This document shows positions 63,368 through 64,000 of a DNA stretch of 64,000 bases, in pieces. The notes beneath the pieces were generated by a model that saw only the letters and a list, made by a program, of their open reading frames with translations, made no database searches and was not told the origin of the DNA. The position numbers were made by a program, and so were the translations under genes. Every line of letters starts with the position of its first letter. Position 1 is the stretch's first letter. The stretch comes from Nitrososphaerota archaeon (GTDB lineage: Archaea; Thermoproteota; Nitrososphaeria; Nitrososphaerales; Nitrosopumilaceae): positions 99,010 through 163,009 of the forward strand of contig JABDBR010000001.1 in the NCBI GenBank assembly GCA_013288545.1, given 5' to 3'.

Positions 63368-64000
63368 ATGCATGATCTTGTCTGTGTAGGATGTGGCCCC
63401 GGCGACCCAGAGCTTTTAACAGTAAAGGCAGTCAAGGCAATTCAAAATGCCGAAGTGATTGTCTGTCCTACCGCCAAAGAAGGCAAACCTAGTATCGTTT
63501 ATTCCATAATAGAATCACTGGTGGACAAGTCCAAAATGCCAGAGGTTGTTAACTTGGTCTTTCCTATGGTCAAGGAAAAAGATACTCTAGAAAACAGTTG
63601 GCTACAAAATACCCGAGTCATTGCAGAAAAGGTTCTTTCTGGAAAAAAAGTGATCTATCTTACGGTGGGCGATCCATATCTTTACAGCACATGGATATAC
63701 ATTGATAGGGAATTACAAGCAAAATATCCGCAGATAAAGATCAGCGTAATACCTGGAATTGTATCCATGTTTACCTTTGCATCCAAAGTGGGAATTAGTC
63801 TTGCAGAAGGCGCAGAAACCATGGCAGTGATTCCGTCTTGTTATGATTTATCCAGAGTCAAGGAAACTGCAAAAAATTGTGATACCATGATCTTTCTAAA
63901 AGATGGAAGATACTTTGATCAAGTCATATCATTACTTAGAGAAGCTGGATTTCCAGACAGTTCGATTTTTGCAATTGGCCAAGATATAGGAACTGATCAG
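63368..64000 (+). CDS. cbiL: Cobalt-precorrin-2 C20-methyltransferase (3' end cut off)
   Basis: Starts at the ATG at 63368 and is still open at the end of the window after 211 codons. VGCGPGDPELLTVKAVKAI is the first motif of the tetrapyrrole methylases; TVGDPYLYSTW and VIPGIVSMFTFAS are later motifs, the former typical of CbiL/CobI. It is 31 bases after cbiT. The C-terminal end is missing, so full length cannot be judged. Confidence 0.85.
   Translation, partial: MHDLVCVGCGPGDPELLTVKAVKAIQNAEVIVCPTAKEGKPSIVYSIIESLVDKSKMPEVVNLVFPMVKEKDTLENSWLQNTRVIAEKVLSGKKVIYLTVGDPYLYSTWIYIDRELQAKYPQIKISVIPGIVSMFTFASKVGISLAEGAETMAVIPSCYDLSRVKETAKNCDTMIFLKDGRYFDQVISLLREAGFPDSSIFAIGQDIGTDQ

Noticed and set aside
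1..64000. Insertion sequences, integrases or prophage
   Set aside because: No transposase, integrase or structural phage gene, and no terminal repeats with target duplications were seen.

Overview
This window is a stretch of archaeal chromosome, most likely from an ammonia-oxidising-type thaumarchaeon (Nitrososphaerota, Nitrosopumilales-like). The evidence is a combination of genes: the D-family DNA polymerase large subunit, a Gins51 replication factor, an ESCRT-III/CdvB division protein, TFB, a group II chaperonin, GGGP synthase and aconitase-X phosphomevalonate dehydratase for archaeal lipids, a crotonase of the kind used in the 3-hydroxypropionate/4-hydroxybutyrate cycle, cobalamin genes, and the W-x-x-G type C-terminal repeats seen on thaumarchaeal surface proteins. 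Genus-level placement, and the ammonia-oxidation lifestyle itself, are inference: no amo genes are in the window. The sequence is AT-rich and gene-dense, with many 4-bp ATGA-type operon overlaps. Seven convergent gene pairs share their stop codons over exactly four bases.

Layout. 1-9.5 kb: GGGP synthase (cut by the window edge), polC, glyA, thermosome, glutamine synthetase, Gins51. 9.5-22 kb: small membrane and zinc-finger proteins, an SDR, an FAD oxidoreductase, tRNA-Pro(GGG), a Rad3/XPD-type helicase, a PLP enzyme fused to a rhodanese domain, then a minus-strand tRNA-end/repair cluster (thpR, cca, protein kinase, cation-efflux transporter, alkA) and the UPF0200/UPF0201 pair. 22-30.5 kb: a secreted protein, a structured-RNA candidate, the prs-trmG10-rnz-sir2 operon, a palindromic operator ahead of a BtuF-like protein, a phosphoesterase, a hemerythrin and a stand-alone CARF-like/winged-helix regulator. 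30.5-38 kb: an SDR, TFB, a 36-aa zinc finger, CdvB, an MFS transporter, several small unknown genes, two large intergenic structured-RNA candidates and a TRAM-domain gene broken by several frameshifts. 38-43.5 kb: a surface/regulation module (soluble winged helix, membrane-anchored winged helix, repeat-rich secreted protein, NHL-repeat protein). 43.5-51 kb: archaeosine precursor genes queE-folE and queC, a sugar-type transporter, crotonase, homoserine kinase, GPN-loop GTPase, a flippase-like membrane protein and an SDR. 51-64 kb: a hairpin RNA candidate, a glycosyltransferase, a ThiI-like THUMP protein with a lost PP-loop, cysH-sat for sulfate assimilation, nth, the AcnX pair, the AMMECR1/Mut7-C/RqcH operon, an EMC6-like membrane protein, and the start of a cobalamin operon (cbiT, cbiL).

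Most genes are housekeeping. The parts least explained by known families are the intergenic elements with long closing stems (near 23.2, 31.8, 35.5, 37.7 and 51.8 kb), the shared-stop convergent pairs, the membrane-bound transcription-factor module at 37.8-40.8 kb and the frameshifted TRAM gene at 37.3-37.6 kb. No CRISPR array, insertion sequence, rRNA or integrated element was found.
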